A stretch of DNA of 64,000 nt from Tetrastigma voinierianum (GCA_016808115.1 JAEQBH010000663.1:860076-924075); one strand, 5' to 3'. Positions 38,051 through 49,970 are shown, counted from the stretch's first letter. Numbers and translations are program-made. Notes: generated by a model from the sequence alone, not told the origin.

Positions 38051-39589
38051 GGGAAATCCCGTCTACTACACTCCAATAGGTAGAGATTCTTCCTACTTTG
38101 ATTTATTTTCCACCTTAAGGGCTGTGTGGTTGTGTTTTTGCCCTAAGGGGCTGGCCTTGAGTACTGGCGGGAATCTTGTTTTGATTCTACACACTAGCCG
38201 GATCTTAGGACTAGTTTTCGATTGGGAAAATAAGGGACTTTGGACTCGTGTCCTTCATAGAGATTCTGTTGCATGTGAACTTAATGTTAGGCTTTGAATC
38301 CCACCCAGGTGGACCTGCACCGCTCGAGTTATGACCAATTTCTGTCATTAACGCTAGCTTAGGCTGTTTATCGATTTATTTATTTAGGACGATTTTGATT
38401 CGATTTTGTATTGATTCCGGAGTGATTTAGGACAAGTTCATAGCTGGTTTGTGACTGCTATAGTCTATTTGGGGAGCCGGCCGCGTTGTGACTGGCGGAT
38501 TATTATTTGGATTGATTCTGTAGCCTTTTCATCTATTTGAGGCGGATTGATGTGGTGTGTCGCATGTTGTAGTCTTGACCAGTTTATACGGCTAACGTAT
38601 GGTGTGATGGGTTGTTATGCTGTAAATGTTAATATATGTGTGCTATTATATATTGACATTGAATAGATAATCTTTAAGTGGCATATGTTATAAATTGTCA
38701 AGATGCATAGTGTATGCATGAATTAAATTGTCCATATAACATCCATCTATGACATAGTATAGACTTGTATCTGATGGCATCGCATTGTGCATGGGGACAT
38801 CGCGCCAACATGGATGAGTACATGATATGAATCAACACCATGTTTGGTGATTGATTGTGGACTCGAAATCTTTGTTGCCACCGATTGCTTACTTGAAAAT
38901 GAAAATATGTGTGGTTAATATCAAGAGAGGATAGGCACCCTCGAGGTGAAGACCGGTACGTGTGGTTATACATAACTTCCAACGGTGGAAGCCGTTAAAG
39001 TGTAGGAATCACGTGTGAAGCCTACGAGTGGGACCACTGGGTCGATTGCCTGAAAAGACACATGGTTTTAAATATATAAATGATTATTGAGGAGTAACAT
39101 ATAAAATTCTTTTGTTTGAAAACAAATGAATTTGTTTTGTAAAATGATCATTGGATGTAATCCACAAATGACGAGTTATCACACATTGGAACTTGCATTT
39201 TGTGGTGAGAGTCGGTAAGGACTCAAGGCATGGTACATGATTGAGTCTCATCTCATTTCATGGCATGTAGGATTCCATAGTACAAATTGCATTTCACCGG
39301 GAATATAGTAAGTATGGAACAAGACAATTGCATAACACAGTGGGTGGGAGTAGCCTTGGTAGGAAGTTTCTTCTGCGTGGCTGGCTATATGGGATAACAT
39401 TTTAGGTGCGGGCTTGAGTCATCGGTGGGCCGGCTCTCATTAGAATTTATAGGTATGGCCGGATTGGCCTTGTAACATTTTTGTAAAAGTATTGGACAAA
39501 CAGTTTTTGTAATACACTTTTGTATGAGGTTTGTAATTAAACTCATAGTAATATGTTTTGAAACTAACATAGAATGTTTATTGAATGTG

Positions 39590-39790
39590 AATGAACGGAT
39601 CCCAGTAAATGGGATTAGACAGTGTGGTATCGAGACACACGATATCCACAGGTAATTCTGACCCTCGTTTCATAGCTTGGTGTCAGGGCATAGGTATGTG
39701 ATTACCTAGGACTCGATGAATGGACCTTAATTAATCGAATTAGACAGCATGGGTACCGAGATATACAATATCCACGGGTATTTCAACGGG
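39590..39790. repeat. Two-copy direct repeat near the 3' end of the LTR-like block
   Basis: Two units of about 115-120 bp share GAATgGACC..., TTAGACAGTGTGG / TTAGACAGCATGG, ACCGAGA, and ATATCCACAGGTA / ATATCCACGGGTA. They start near 39,590 and 39,715. Confidence 0.65.
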
Positions 39791-39879
39791 TTAACGGTTG
39801 GTCAACGGACCCTCGGGTTTTGGGGTGTCACAAAATCCCAAATAGCGCAATACAACGCCGTTTAAAAGCAACTATAGTA

Positions 39880-40470
39880 GAACTTGAGACAACGAAGAAG
39901 CATCGATGATTCTCAATGGATATGACTATGAAAGAAGAATTGATGCATGAGCGGGGAATCAGCACATGGGATTTGGTGCGAAGCCAAAGATGTGAAACCA
40001 ATATCTTGTGGCGGGTTTCTGAGATAAAGCGTTGTTGGTCGGTGATTGAGAGAGTCTGAGGCCGCGATTTGGTTGGCTTAATGGGTTCTCTCAATAGTAT
40101 GGGCCCGGACTATGATAAAAGGCATTTTAGTCTAGTGGCGAGCTCACAGTAGTTCTACTTGATCTTACAACCAACAAAGATTGGAATTTATGGCAAATGG
40201 ATGTGAAGAATGATTTTCTTCATGGAGAGTTGGATCGGGTGATTTATATGATCCAACTAATGGATTTTCAAAGTCAAGATCATCCTGAATATGTGTGTAA
40301 GCTATGGAAAGCACTCTATGGATTGAAACAAGCACCATGGGCATGGTATGGTAAAATTGCTGAATTCCTGACACAAAGTGGTTATTCAGTAACACCTGCA
40401 GATTCCAGCATATTTGTCAAAGCCAATGAAAGAAAGATATCTATTGTGCTAGTATCCAGTGATGGTTAAT
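39880..40470 (+). pseudogene. Ty1/copia reverse transcriptase (partial)
   Basis: The N-terminal part is frame-broken: STWDLV near 39,965, then a CKWVYKIKR-like run. From about 40,170 a clean frame reads NKDWNLWQMDVKNDFLHGEL, DRVIYMIQLMDFQ, HPEYVCKLWKALYGLKQAPW, AWYGKIAEFLTQSGYSVTPA and DSSIFVKANERK. These are diagnostic of copia RT. Where YVDD should stand the sequence reads LVSSDG and then a stop (40,467-40,469), so the catalytic Asp pair is damaged. The 5' half of the element (gag, integrase) is absent and replaced by the LTR-like block. Confidence 0.94.
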
Positions 40471-40499
40471 CATAACTAGTGACAAAATGAAATTCTGGA

Positions 40500-41380
40500 A
40501 GAAGGAGAATTTATCAATTTGTTTCTAGATGAGGAACTTGAGCCTTCAGAGCACTTCCTTGGTCTAAGATTGATCCTTTTCGCGAGAATATTTCTTTGTC
40601 AACAAAAATATTCAAGCTATTGAAGAGGTTTTGGAATTCTTGAATGCAAAGACAACTTCAACACCAATGGAACGAATGCCAAAATGTGCACATACCAGAA
40701 GGAAAGGACTTGGAAGATACTCACGATGTATCATATTACAGGTAGTCAATCTACTTAACCTTGACTCGACGACATATAGCATGCGGTTGGTGTGATAGGT
40801 CATTCCATAAAATCCAAAGGAGCCTCATTTTGGAAACCTTTGCATAGTGAATCTTTGAATGAAAGATACAAATTGATTATGGTCTTTTGTACACAAGAAG
40901 GTGAAGAATGCAAACTAGTTAGTTCTTTGCGATGTTGACTCGCGGGAAGTCATGACATAAGGAGATGAACAACTAATTATGTATTTAAGCTTGGATTGCG
41001 GAACATTTCTTGGTGTAACGAGACGATCGAAGAATTATCATTGTCAACAATTGGAAACAAAATGCGAGAAGCAACAATGGCAGCTCGAGGGAGGTACATG
41101 GTTGATACAAGCGATGGATAATCACATCGACCTGATGATTATGGATTCCATTATATTGTAAGTAACGAGTCGGCAATTCATTTGGCAAAACCTAATTTTT
41201 CATGCAAGACAAAACATGAAGTGCATTTATCTGTTTCTTAGATAAAAAGTTATATAATAGAAATTTAGATGCGGCAGATCAAGATAGATGATCAAGTTGC
41301 GGACTTGTTCACAAAAAAACTTGAGTACAAGAAAGTTCGAAATGTTTCGTCATCATCTTGGCATAGTATATAGAATGGAA
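40500..41380 (+). pseudogene. Ty1/copia RT C-terminus and RNase H
   Basis: ELEPSEHFLGLR (~40,535) and IFLCQQKYS (~40,590) are followed by a run near 40,650-40,700 ending NAKMC, then TMYHITGS and AVGVIGHS. CKLVSSLRC...GSHDIRR...TTNYVFKLGLRNISWC (~40,905-41,020) is the RNase H entry. The run SNESAIHLAKPNFSCKTKH (~41,165-41,220) is next, then QIKIDDQVADLFTKKLEYKK (~41,280-41,335), the copia C-terminal ADLFTK motif. HHLGIVYRMEVDIEGEC ends at the polypurine tract. Frames shift repeatedly. Confidence 0.9.
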
Positions 41381-41389
41381 GTTGACATT

Positions 41390-41398
41390 GAGGGGGAG
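41390..41398 (+). promoter_or_regulatory. Polypurine tract of the copia element
   Basis: GAGGGGGAG directly precedes TGTTAAAAATC. A G-rich tract touching TGTT is the usual copia plus-strand primer site and LTR start. It fixes the 5' boundary of the 3' LTR. Confidence 0.85.
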
Positions 41399-41730
41399 TG
41401 TTAAAAATCAATGTCAAATCTATATTTATTTTTTTAAGTCAAATTTAGGTAGTAAGTTTGGTAGAGTTATGCAAAATTAGAGCGCTATTTATTTTTAATG
41501 GTTTGGATTGATTTGCTACTTTTGATCGTGGAACGATATTGATTCTTATGACCTCATCTACCCCCTTTATGTACCGTTTATTATCAACAATTCAAGAATC
41601 AAAGCTTGTCTTGAAAGATTTCTTAAGTGTTCTTCTTCTTTGATAGAGAGTGTGAATTTCTTGTAAAGAGTGATTTTATTCTTCATGATAAATTAGAGTT
41701 TTGTGCTTTAATTTGTCCAATATATAATTG
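41399..41730 (+). mobile_element. 3' LTR of the copia element
   Basis: It starts with TGTTAAAAATCAATGTCAAA immediately after the polypurine tract. Near 41,575 a GTACCGTTTATTATC region and then a CTTCTTCTTTGATAGAG leader look like R/U5 sequence. No second LTR copy exists to fix the 3' end, so the limit near 41,730 is a guess. Confidence 0.65.
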
Positions 41731-43150
41731 ATTAGGAAAGACGAAAGACAGACAATCGGTTACAAATATATTAACAAGGATCGTTTGAGAAGAAAAGTTA
41801 TATTACAAATGAAGTAATTTTGGAATTAAACAATTCTGACGGTCGTACTTTTACAATCATTTATGATATAGTTAAACATTTATGAGCAAAACTCTTTTCA
41901 ACTGTTAAAAAACAAACCACACAAAGTATCATGCTTATTAACATTAACTGCAAGTTAGTGTACCTCTGATATTAATCTTTGCGGAAAATGACAATGAATT
42001 AGAGGTCAGAAAAATGCAAAATTAATTTATTAAAGAGAGACCATTTACTTCCCTTTTAAAGTTTTTATAAAAATAAAAAATAAAATTTATATTTCTTTTT
42101 AAAGACAATATATCTCCCCTTTTAGTAATCGAATAGGTATAATTTATTAATCTAATCTCAAAAAAGAAAACTATTTTCTTGCAATTTAAAACTGATCACA
42201 AGATAAAAACTTATTGAAAGTAATTTCAAGTTTATATATAAATCAATACTCAAGAATGGTATTTAGGTTGTGCTTTTATATAATTTTTAATTCAAAAAAT
42301 GGTATTTGTATAAATACAAAAAAACTACCTCAAATTAATAAGAAATTATAAAATTTTAATTATTTTATAATAAATGTCAACTAAATTTAGTATAAAACGA
42401 TATAGATATTTAACATGGAAGTTTGGTTGGCAAACTACTACCTCAAACTGAAAACTTTGAATATTTAACATTTTAAAAACTACCCTGAAACTACGTCTCG
42501 AGTTACTACTGGTTAGCAAACTTTGAAAGCAATGTAGATATTTAACATGAGGAAGGAATTTGTTGACTTCCCTTTTCATGAAAGTCTTTTTCTTTTCTAG
42601 GATGCCTAAAAACAGTTGCAAACATAAAATAACAACAGCTTGACCAATTTAACTTGTGATTTGTAGACAAAATTTTCCAATGTTGATCAATAAAATCCAC
42701 AAGCAATTGATAAGTAGATCCAGTTTCCCTTGACAGCTCAATGAATATTTGGATGGTGTACAACCTCGTAGTTAAGGAATAAATATATAATTAGGCATAT
42801 AAATAATTGATTATAGTTTATAAAAAATAATTATATTTCAAGTATAATAACATTTAGATAATATAATGATACTGTTCATTTGTGATCTATCTAGGAGATT
42901 AAGATAGTATTTACAATTTATTATGGTATCTTTAGGCATTCCTATGCCCCAGAGAGCCCATTATTTTTTATGAAACCACTGCCCTAACCATGTATGTATT
43001 GCATTCTTTGGGCTTTCTTTAAAATTATTCCCAAATCTAGGCATAGTCTCACTATCATTTACTGTCTAAACCTTTCTCGTGGTATACTCCATTAGTTTTG
43101 TTGCATATAATTGCTCTATCGCTTCTGCCAGGGCTCAGCAGCCTGTAAAG
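41731..43150. other. AT-rich stretch upstream of RLK copy B
   Basis: Very AT-rich with long A and T runs. No protein or RNA gene was recognised. It presumably includes the promoter of the receptor kinase exon that starts at 43,151, but no element is clear enough to name. Confidence 0.4.
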
Positions 43151-44390
43151 ATGTTTCTTCAGCATAGCCTTCTAATCCTTATGCACCCATACTTGTAGCT
43201 CCACTACTACTGACACAATCACTCCCGACCAGCTTCATGAGATATTGACTTCTACTCTCAGGGAGTCCAGGTTCGCTCTTGGCTTCTTTAATTCTGAAAT
43301 TCTACACTCCGCTATGTGGGTTTGGTGCTTTGTTCGTGAACAAACCGTTGTTTAGGTTCTTGACACAGACCATCCTATAACGACAACAAAAATTCCTCTC
43401 CCATCCACACTTCCCTGAAACCTCAGCGCTTCTGCATCAGGAAACACTATTCATGTACTGTACTGCTTGTTTCCATCATCCCAGTGAACGCTACTGTGGC
43501 TCGGCTGTTAGATACCGGAAACCTAAAGTGTTGATGATCCCATAATGATGACAAAGAGGTCCTATACTTAAAACTTTGAATTATCCCACTGATACTGTAA
43601 TTCCTTACATGAAAAATCAGACTGGATGGAGCACCGGTCTCAACCAGTTCTTCTTACGGTCCCAAACATGACCCAGGAACCGGGGCATACTCGGCTAGGC
43701 TACATACCAGCGAGTCTCCTCAAATATTTCTGTACCAGGGTTCTCAGCGACTATGGAGAACCGGTCACTAGAATGGGCAATGGTTTAGCGGTGTGCCGGC
43801 GTCGAAAGCTAAAGTCCTATTCAATAATATATTTCTGAACAATCAAGACGAAGTTTTTGTAGTGTTTACTACGGTCGACGTCGGTTCTCACGGGTTGAGC
43901 TAAAGGTAACGGCGATATCCAGCGGAGCGTTGCTTGAATCGCAGGAAATGGTCAATCGCTTCTACATAGCCCGGCGGACCTGTGCAGGAAGGTACGGCCG
44001 GTGCGGACCCAACAGCAACTGCGACGACCACAGGGACACCGAGTTTGAGTGCACGTGCCTGCCAGGGTTCGAGCCCAAGTCGCCACGTGACTGGTTCTTA
44101 AGACGGCTCAAGCTGGATATACCAGGAAGGAAGGGCCAAAGATTGTGCGAAGGCGGGAAGGGTTTGTGAAGTGGAACGTATAGCGCTGATACATCAACAC
44201 GTAGCGAACATGAACGCGGCGGGGAAAGCGTATGAGAGGAGTGCCTGAAGGACTGTTCTTGCAGTGGATACGCGACTGCAAATGTAAGTGGAAGTGGGAG
44301 TGGGTGCTGTCATGATATGGAGATTGGTGGACCTGAAATTACCTTCTGAAGAGGCGGATTTATACCGTGCGATGTGGATGCCGTGTCTAG
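43151..44390 (+). pseudogene. S-domain receptor-like kinase exon 1: B-lectin, S-locus glycoprotein, EGF-like, PAN (copy B)
   Basis: Extracellular half of an RKS1/SRK-like receptor. The ATG at 43,151 opens MFLQHSLLILMHPYL, a signal-peptide-like start. B-lectin: DTITPDQ, FALGFF and a WVWCFVREQTVV run; VARLLDTGNLKVL (~43,495-43,535) ends it. S-locus glycoprotein domain: YPTDTVIPYMK, WSTGLNQ, WRTG, FNN...NNQDEVF (43,590-43,860). EGF/PAN boundary in one clean frame: RYGRCGPNSNCD, FECTCLPGFEPKSPRDW (~43,990-44,095). PAN: VERIALIHQHVANM, CLKDCSCSGYATANVSGSGS (~44,170-44,305). A splice-donor-like AG|GTATGT lies at 44,389-44,396, giving an exon of ~1.24 kb, the usual exon 1 length. Many frame shifts occur. 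Kinase exons 2-4 are not found downstream, only C-terminal ones after ~4.2 kb. Confidence 0.9.
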
Positions 44391-44584
44391 GTATGTATGC
44401 TAAAACATTTAAATTTCAGGTTTCAATAGTGGATGATCCTACTCTCTGCATTTGTGTGATCATTTTTCAAGAAGGTTTATTTTCGTGAATTTTGGCTAAA
44501 TTCAAAAGCGGTCAAGTTTTCGACAAAGAAGGGGATGATGGCTGTTTGGTGGTGGGTTAAAACCAAATTTTGTTAAATCGATCT

Positions 44585-45303
44585 GCAGGCAGTAATGCAA
44601 TTAACAGACACACCAAAATGCGATCATTTTGTGGTAAAATTGGCAGCTCTCCGATGATTAAGTCAAGCGTATGAAGAGGATGAAGGAGGATTTGAAATAA
44701 TAGAATTGCATATTCTTTGTGGGGATCTTCGATTTATGAGTTCGGTTCAAAATCTCCGTTCTTATTTTAAGAATAATGTCTGTTTCCTTATTAAAGTTTA
44801 TCCTTTTATGGGATAAGATACATTTTCCTTATCAAGGATTATCCTTACAGGGATAATGTATATTTCCTTATGAAGGATTATCCTTCCAAATAAAGGATTT
44901 AGAAATTAGGTTAAGGGATAAATATGTACTTTAGTATTTTCCCATATGGTGAGGTGGCGAGTGGGGGACTGGGATCCCACACGGGTTTAAATTTACTTTA
45001 TCGGTGGGTTCTAGTGTGGTTTTAGTGTAATGGGCCGCCAGGCGCTTCATGACGAGGAGACGACAATGGGCTTCTTATTTGGCGTTAGGCTATTAGTGAA
45101 GTAAGGTTTGGGCACAAAGAAAGCGTGGTACCCACAATGCCCACTTTTCTGCGTTTGAAAGTTAAATACTTCTTTAGTGGGAAAAATCGGTACTAGACCT
45201 TGAGTGGAGAAAGTGGAAGATTTGGGAGGAATTAATGTGTCCATTAATTGAACGCGTGTTTGGATATAAAGCGCATGTGGTTGCCGTTGACACTTGATCA
45301 TTG
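44585..45303 (-). mobile_element. Tat-type LTR, inverted, in intron 1 of RLK copy B
   Basis: Its reverse complement matches the plus-strand LTR at 51,480-51,893. Shared features: repeated AAGGATTATCCTT-like quasi-palindromes (44,800-44,900), CGGAGATTTTGAACC, GAAGATCCCC, ATGCAATTC, and GACTTAATCATCGGAGAG (~44,650). The U5 end lies toward 44,585. The outer limit near 45,303 is uncertain. Confidence 0.7.
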
Positions 45304-45699
45304 CTTTCGAGTCAGGAGGGAGCCTGTGAGCCCTCTTGTCGACTATGAAGAACCGTAGGAGTTAGGCTCTAGCCGCACTCTTATAGCTCTTGTCCTTTTC
45401 CCGTTTGTTACCAGGAGAGGTCGTTGGGGGTGAATGTTTTATTTTTGTTGATCTTTTGAAGGAAGTCAATCTCGGGTAGCTCTTCCCAAACGAGGTCAGC
45501 TCGAAAGCCTCGAGCCAAGATCGCTAAAGGGGCCTTATTAACCGTCTGGCGATGGAGGGTCACCTTTGAGGCGAGGCATGAGCCTGCGGGGCGGTGAGAA
45601 AGAAAGCGTGACCCAGTGCAATTCGGCCTTTATAAATTGCCGAGACGGCTTAGGCCAGAAATCCCCAGCACTAAAGGTGCGAAGCGACATAGTATAAGT

Positions 45700-45996
45700 C
45701 GGCATTAAGGGAAGTGTCGAGACGGCTTGAGCATTTAGTGTCATCGGACTTTCATCGGCCGGTTGGTGGCATATTATGCATGCCGGGCGGATAAGACATT
45801 TAAGCGCCATCCGGACTTTAATATGCCGGCCAGGCGTAACTATCTGCGGGCGGATGGACATTAACACCATCGGACTTCGATGGTGGTGGATAATAACCCA
45901 TCGAAGGCTGGATCATGTTTATACCATCGGGCTTTTTAGTCGGTGGTATTAATATCTTGGGCGGATAAGTGTTCGCGCCATCCGGACTTTTATCAC
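45700..45996 (-). repeat. Minisatellite of ~60-65 bp attached to the inverted Tat LTR
   Basis: About five units, each with a CATCCGGACTTT core (near 45,743, 45,808, 45,868, 45,925 and 45,980). The reverse complement (AAAGTCCGGATGG) resembles the AAAAGCCGGATGGCGC core of the array at 52,230-53,690. It has the same orientation relative to its LTR, so it is probably the 3' non-coding repeat of the same family. Confidence 0.72.
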
Positions 45997-46025
45997 ATTT
46001 GATTTGATTTGATTTGATTTGATTT
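45997..46025. repeat. (ATTTG)n microsatellite
   Basis: ATTTG is repeated five times, followed by ATTT. It sits at the junction between the inverted Tat end and the next LTR-like block. Confidence 0.9.
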
Positions 46026-46029
46026 ATTT

Positions 46030-48430
46030 TTTTTGGTTTAATTACGAACCATTGTGTCGAATTTCTCAAACCCTCGAACTGAGCTTGAGGTTATGTTTTC
46101 TTGACCCTAATTTTCATTTTCCACATGTATTCACCCGAGCATACAATTTCATTCAATTCACACACTTGATCACACTATCACACCAACATACAACTCATGT
46201 GCCATGTCACATATCAAACACCATGCATGCAGTGTTCTAGTCTTGTTCCGTGACTTCCTAGGTAATCACATACCTAACCCTAACATCAGGCCACCCAGTG
46301 GTGATGTTTCTCACACTGCTACTTTTCGACTATGGCCCTAAGCCCCGAGCCCCTCAAACCACTAAGTATTCATATACCTAAGCTCTACACTCTAGATGGT
46401 AGCCTAAACCCAGTCCCAAACTCTGAATTTTCAGAGTGTGCCTATACTACGATACTACACATCTTTATGACATTTTGTTACTCCAGGATCTTTCTCTTCC
46501 CACTTGCCAGAATCCAGTGTCTCGTTTATAGCTGCGATATTAAGGTATGTGCATCAGCAAGGGTCCAGATTGACCAAATCAACCGCGGAATACTCGTGGA
46601 TGTCAGGGTAACCCGACACCACTCACCGAAAATGGGACAAGTCTCTCAGCATGCGGGGACCTCTGAGCCATGAACACATCCCGAATAGTTATAATGACTC
46701 TGAGGTCCACATCTGAAATAAAATAATGGCATGTTTACAATCAATACTCACAACAAACATATCCCAACCAAAATACTACATGATTCAAGGTTACTTGGTA
46801 TATTAGCTTTGATACATATGTCAAATTTACAATTCTGTATATTATACCAAAACATCAAGCCACAACTTGACTTTCTTCAAAATGGCCTCTAAAATGATCG
46901 TCTTCTCCAGCGCTCCTATACCTAAAAATATTCCCTAAATGAGGTGAGCTATTGCCCGAGTAGTGGAATACCTAAATAGGTTACTCCCACCTAAGTACAT
47001 ATGTAATGATCAAGCAGATTCAAACACACACTCAAGTAAATCGTGATCTACTTGAATGTTTATTTGATTCTCCATATCACGAGTCCCTCAAACTCCTCCA
47101 CACTTACCTAAGCCATGTATGAGAAAAAATATCATTTAAAAAAAACTTGTGTATTCTTGTAGCAGAAAATACACTGCAATTTGATGCAAAAATAGGACTA
47201 CCCTCGAGGCGAATGTGTTGGAGAACATCTCGAAACAGTCATAGTCCTCATCCGAAATGATCTGTTGGACGTCTCCCGGCCACCCCATTCTGGAGAAAAT
47301 CATCCTGTAAATTCCTTTATAACCATATTCGTTAAAAAAACTGGTATGTACACTCACACCCTAATTTCTAGGATGCAGTGCATATGTTCACATTCATACC
47401 ACATTTCAATCATTTCAACCAATATATCAATACATATATTCTCAAATCTACAATTACACAACATGTAATCAACATTCTCTTCATCCTTCCAAATTAGCTC
47501 CATAGGCTAACACAAATCTCATCTCCAATGGCACACACAGAATTATATTCCATATAATTGTGACATCTCATCAACTTACCTCAAGCTATGCATTAATAAC
47601 CTACTAATTCCCAAATTTGCTCACTTGAGCTAATCCACTGTGCATTTTCAATGGCTACACTACAATTCATTATAATTGTGGCATCAATATTAACACATCA
47701 AGCATTAACCTATTAATTTCTTTGGTCAACCAACTCAAGCCCTTTCACATCAAACAATTTCAATGCAAAAACACATGGACATTTATGTTCATTTCACTGG
47801 CCATTCATTTTTATAGTCCCAAAGAAAGCAGCAAGTGGGTTGTCCACGGGCGGCCCGCTCCTTATATCAGTTCCTCTTGGTGGAGACCAGATTCATTTCG
47901 GTCTCCTACTCACCCAAAACACAATTTGATGCATAATTCCAACATAAACAATAACTTAAACAGTCGTGAATTGTCATGGTAATCAAATAAAACTTCAAAA
48001 ATTCTCACAATTCAGTTCGAGTTTTGAAAGCTGCGTCAAACTGTTGCGCCAGACCTCGATCGCTCAAACATCACCAAAACCGCCCAAATCAAGAGTAAAC
48101 AGTGGATAAAACCCTACATCATGGGTTTGTGACTCCTTGCCGTCGAACCAGCATTAGCTTTCATTGCGTGGAGCAACTTCCCTTCTTATCGAAAATTTGA
48201 CGATCGAGTTAATGAGAATCTAGAGGAGGTCTTTCTCTCTACAAAAACACCAATAGCCACTGCATGTTTTAGTTCTCCCTCACGTTTTGAATACTCAATT
48301 TGAGAGAGATAGGAGATGACACTATGCATTATTTTGTCTTTTACATCATTTAATTTCCGAGGAAATGACATCATGTCACTTATTTTTCACTATTTTGACA
48401 TTTGGCACAATCTCGACGTCCATTTCATCA
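46030..48430 (-). mobile_element. LTR-like block, inverted, related to 37,288-39,832
   Basis: Non-coding. CCTAGGTAATCACATACCTA (~46,258) and the following AACATCAGG region match the reverse complement of 39,660-39,720. ATGACTCTGAGGTCCACATC and similar text near 46,695 are typical of Del/Tekay-like LTRs. The outer limits are approximate. No coding region of the element is attached, so it could be a solo LTR. Confidence 0.5.
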
Positions 48431-48573
48431 TCTCTCTACTCATACAACTTGTAACATGAGTATAGTATAGTGACTTTTATTTATCAAATGTCCATTTGGC
48501 ATCCGATACCGGTACACCAACGATACAATTCGGTATCGGAATTCAGTGAGAAATCGGCAATGTTATTTAGATT

Positions 48574-49172
48574 TTGAGACGATCTGCGGTGAAATTTGTT
48601 TGTCATCGAGATCGAGAAAAAATTCCCAGGTTTTGGCCAAATTATGATTTTGCCGCACCGGTACAGATTTTCTACGAGGTTTCTGTCGATCTCTATAGCT
48701 TTGAAATTTTCATTATTAAAAGTCATTCTTTGGGAGAGAAACAATGCTTATTATCTAGACAATCCATAAAATCAATTTAGTCGGACATGTAGTCTGGCCA
48801 AGTTGTATTGCCTTTTTCTTTATTTCATTCTTCATAGTAAACTAATAGGGAGTAAATTTCTCGGGTTTGGAACCTATGGGAAGAAGATAGAGCCATGGAT
48901 ATAATCGATCCGACTCTAGAAGAGTCATACAACGAAGTGAAAATTATTAAGATGCATCGATTGGGTTGTTATGTGGAAGAATGCAAGAGATCGACCTTCT
49001 ATGTTAAACATTATTTTCATGTTGGGTATTATTTACGCTCTTCCCTGCGCTTTCCCAAATGTCCCCTTACATTTTACATCAAACACTAACTACAAAGGGT
49101 GAAGACCAATCATCCTCTAGTGGAAGACCTATTTATAAATGATGTGGCTATGCTTTATACTTAAACCTAGAT
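48574..49172 (+). pseudogene. S-domain receptor-like kinase C-terminal kinase exons (copy B)
   Basis: VSVDLYSFEIFIIKS (~48,678-48,725) matches the kinase subdomain IX run STKSDVYSFGVLLLEI with substitutions. RNNAYYLDNP follows in another frame. VWNLWEEDRAMDIIDPTLEE (~48,870-48,925) is better preserved than in copy A, and MHRLGCYVEECKRS matches the CIHIGLLCVxExxxDRPxM run. A terminal exon with GEDQSSSSGRP (~49,100) corresponds to copy A's C-terminus. N-lobe and catalytic-loop exons are absent on this side. Together with 43,151-44,390 it may be one receptor gene broken by insertions and deletions. Confidence 0.85.
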
Positions 49173-49970
49173 TAAATTGCTTTGATGTTAAACTTTGTAA
49201 TTTGTAACTCCTTTTTAATTAGATGTAATTAAAATACTTATGTAGAAACAAAATAACATAATTAACCTTTCTTTTTACATAATTGACCTTAATTCTTGTG
49301 TTTACGCAAAGCTTTTAGGTGCATAGTGAAGAGATTAGATCAAACATGCTTGTTCCGTTGATAGCTTAGTTGGGCCCTTTAAAGGTGTTTAGTTGATGAA
49401 TTCTAATTTGGAAATATTGAGCAGTTGCACTAGTATTCTTTTACTTAATTGAAATATTGACGGTTATTTCTTATGATTGTAAGACACAAGCCTAATATAT
49501 TTCATTGTGATTTCATTAGTTATTACAGCCTAGTTGATTCATAATAAGAATTACATTAAAATATTATTTTTTTTATAAACTGATATAAGCTATTTTTTTA
49601 ATACTACAGTTAAACAAATAAGAAAGTAAAATAATACTGTAAAATTAAAATATTTATTTCTTAAATTACAAATAAAAACATTTAGTTTTTTTTCTTTGTA
49701 TATAGGTGTTTTAAATAGATAATTTTTCCTTCTTCAATTATTGAAATCATTTTATTTATTTACAAAATTTGACATTTACTCATTATTTTAACTTAACTTA
49801 TATTTCTTCTATTAATAATCATAAAATAAAATAAACAAACAAAATTTATTAAAATTTGATGTTGAAAAAAAAATTATAGTCCTTTGGAACTTGAAAATAT
49901 CACAGGATATTTAACATGGAAAGATTTATGATTTATCCAGGCTCCCTTGTAGTCTGTTTTTCAGGTAAAT
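48755..49970. repeat. Duplicated segment, copy 2 (partner 27,040-28,215)
   Basis: Collinear and in the same orientation as 27,040-28,215, covering the last kinase exons and the AT-rich 3' flank. The flank between 49,172 and 49,970 holds no gene. Small indels distinguish the copies throughout. Confidence 0.88.

Larger units (their letters stand above)
37288..39832 (+). mobile_element. Large LTR-like block (solo LTR?), ~2.5 kb
   Basis: Non-coding sequence between the Tat integrase and a copia RT. It starts near TGTTGGAGGTGTAATAAAG and ends with GGTTTTGGGGTGTCACA at 39,832. A TG...CA block ending GGGGTGTCACA is typical of Del/Tekay-like gypsy LTRs. Its 3' part (39,660-39,720) matches the reverse complement of about 46,250-46,310, so the same family also occurs inverted nearby. 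It contains two internal repeat clusters. No internal coding region or second LTR of this family is attached. Confidence 0.6.

Noticed and set aside
47722..47982. 86-codon plus-strand frame
   Set aside because: It lies within the inverted LTR-like block and shows no conserved domain.
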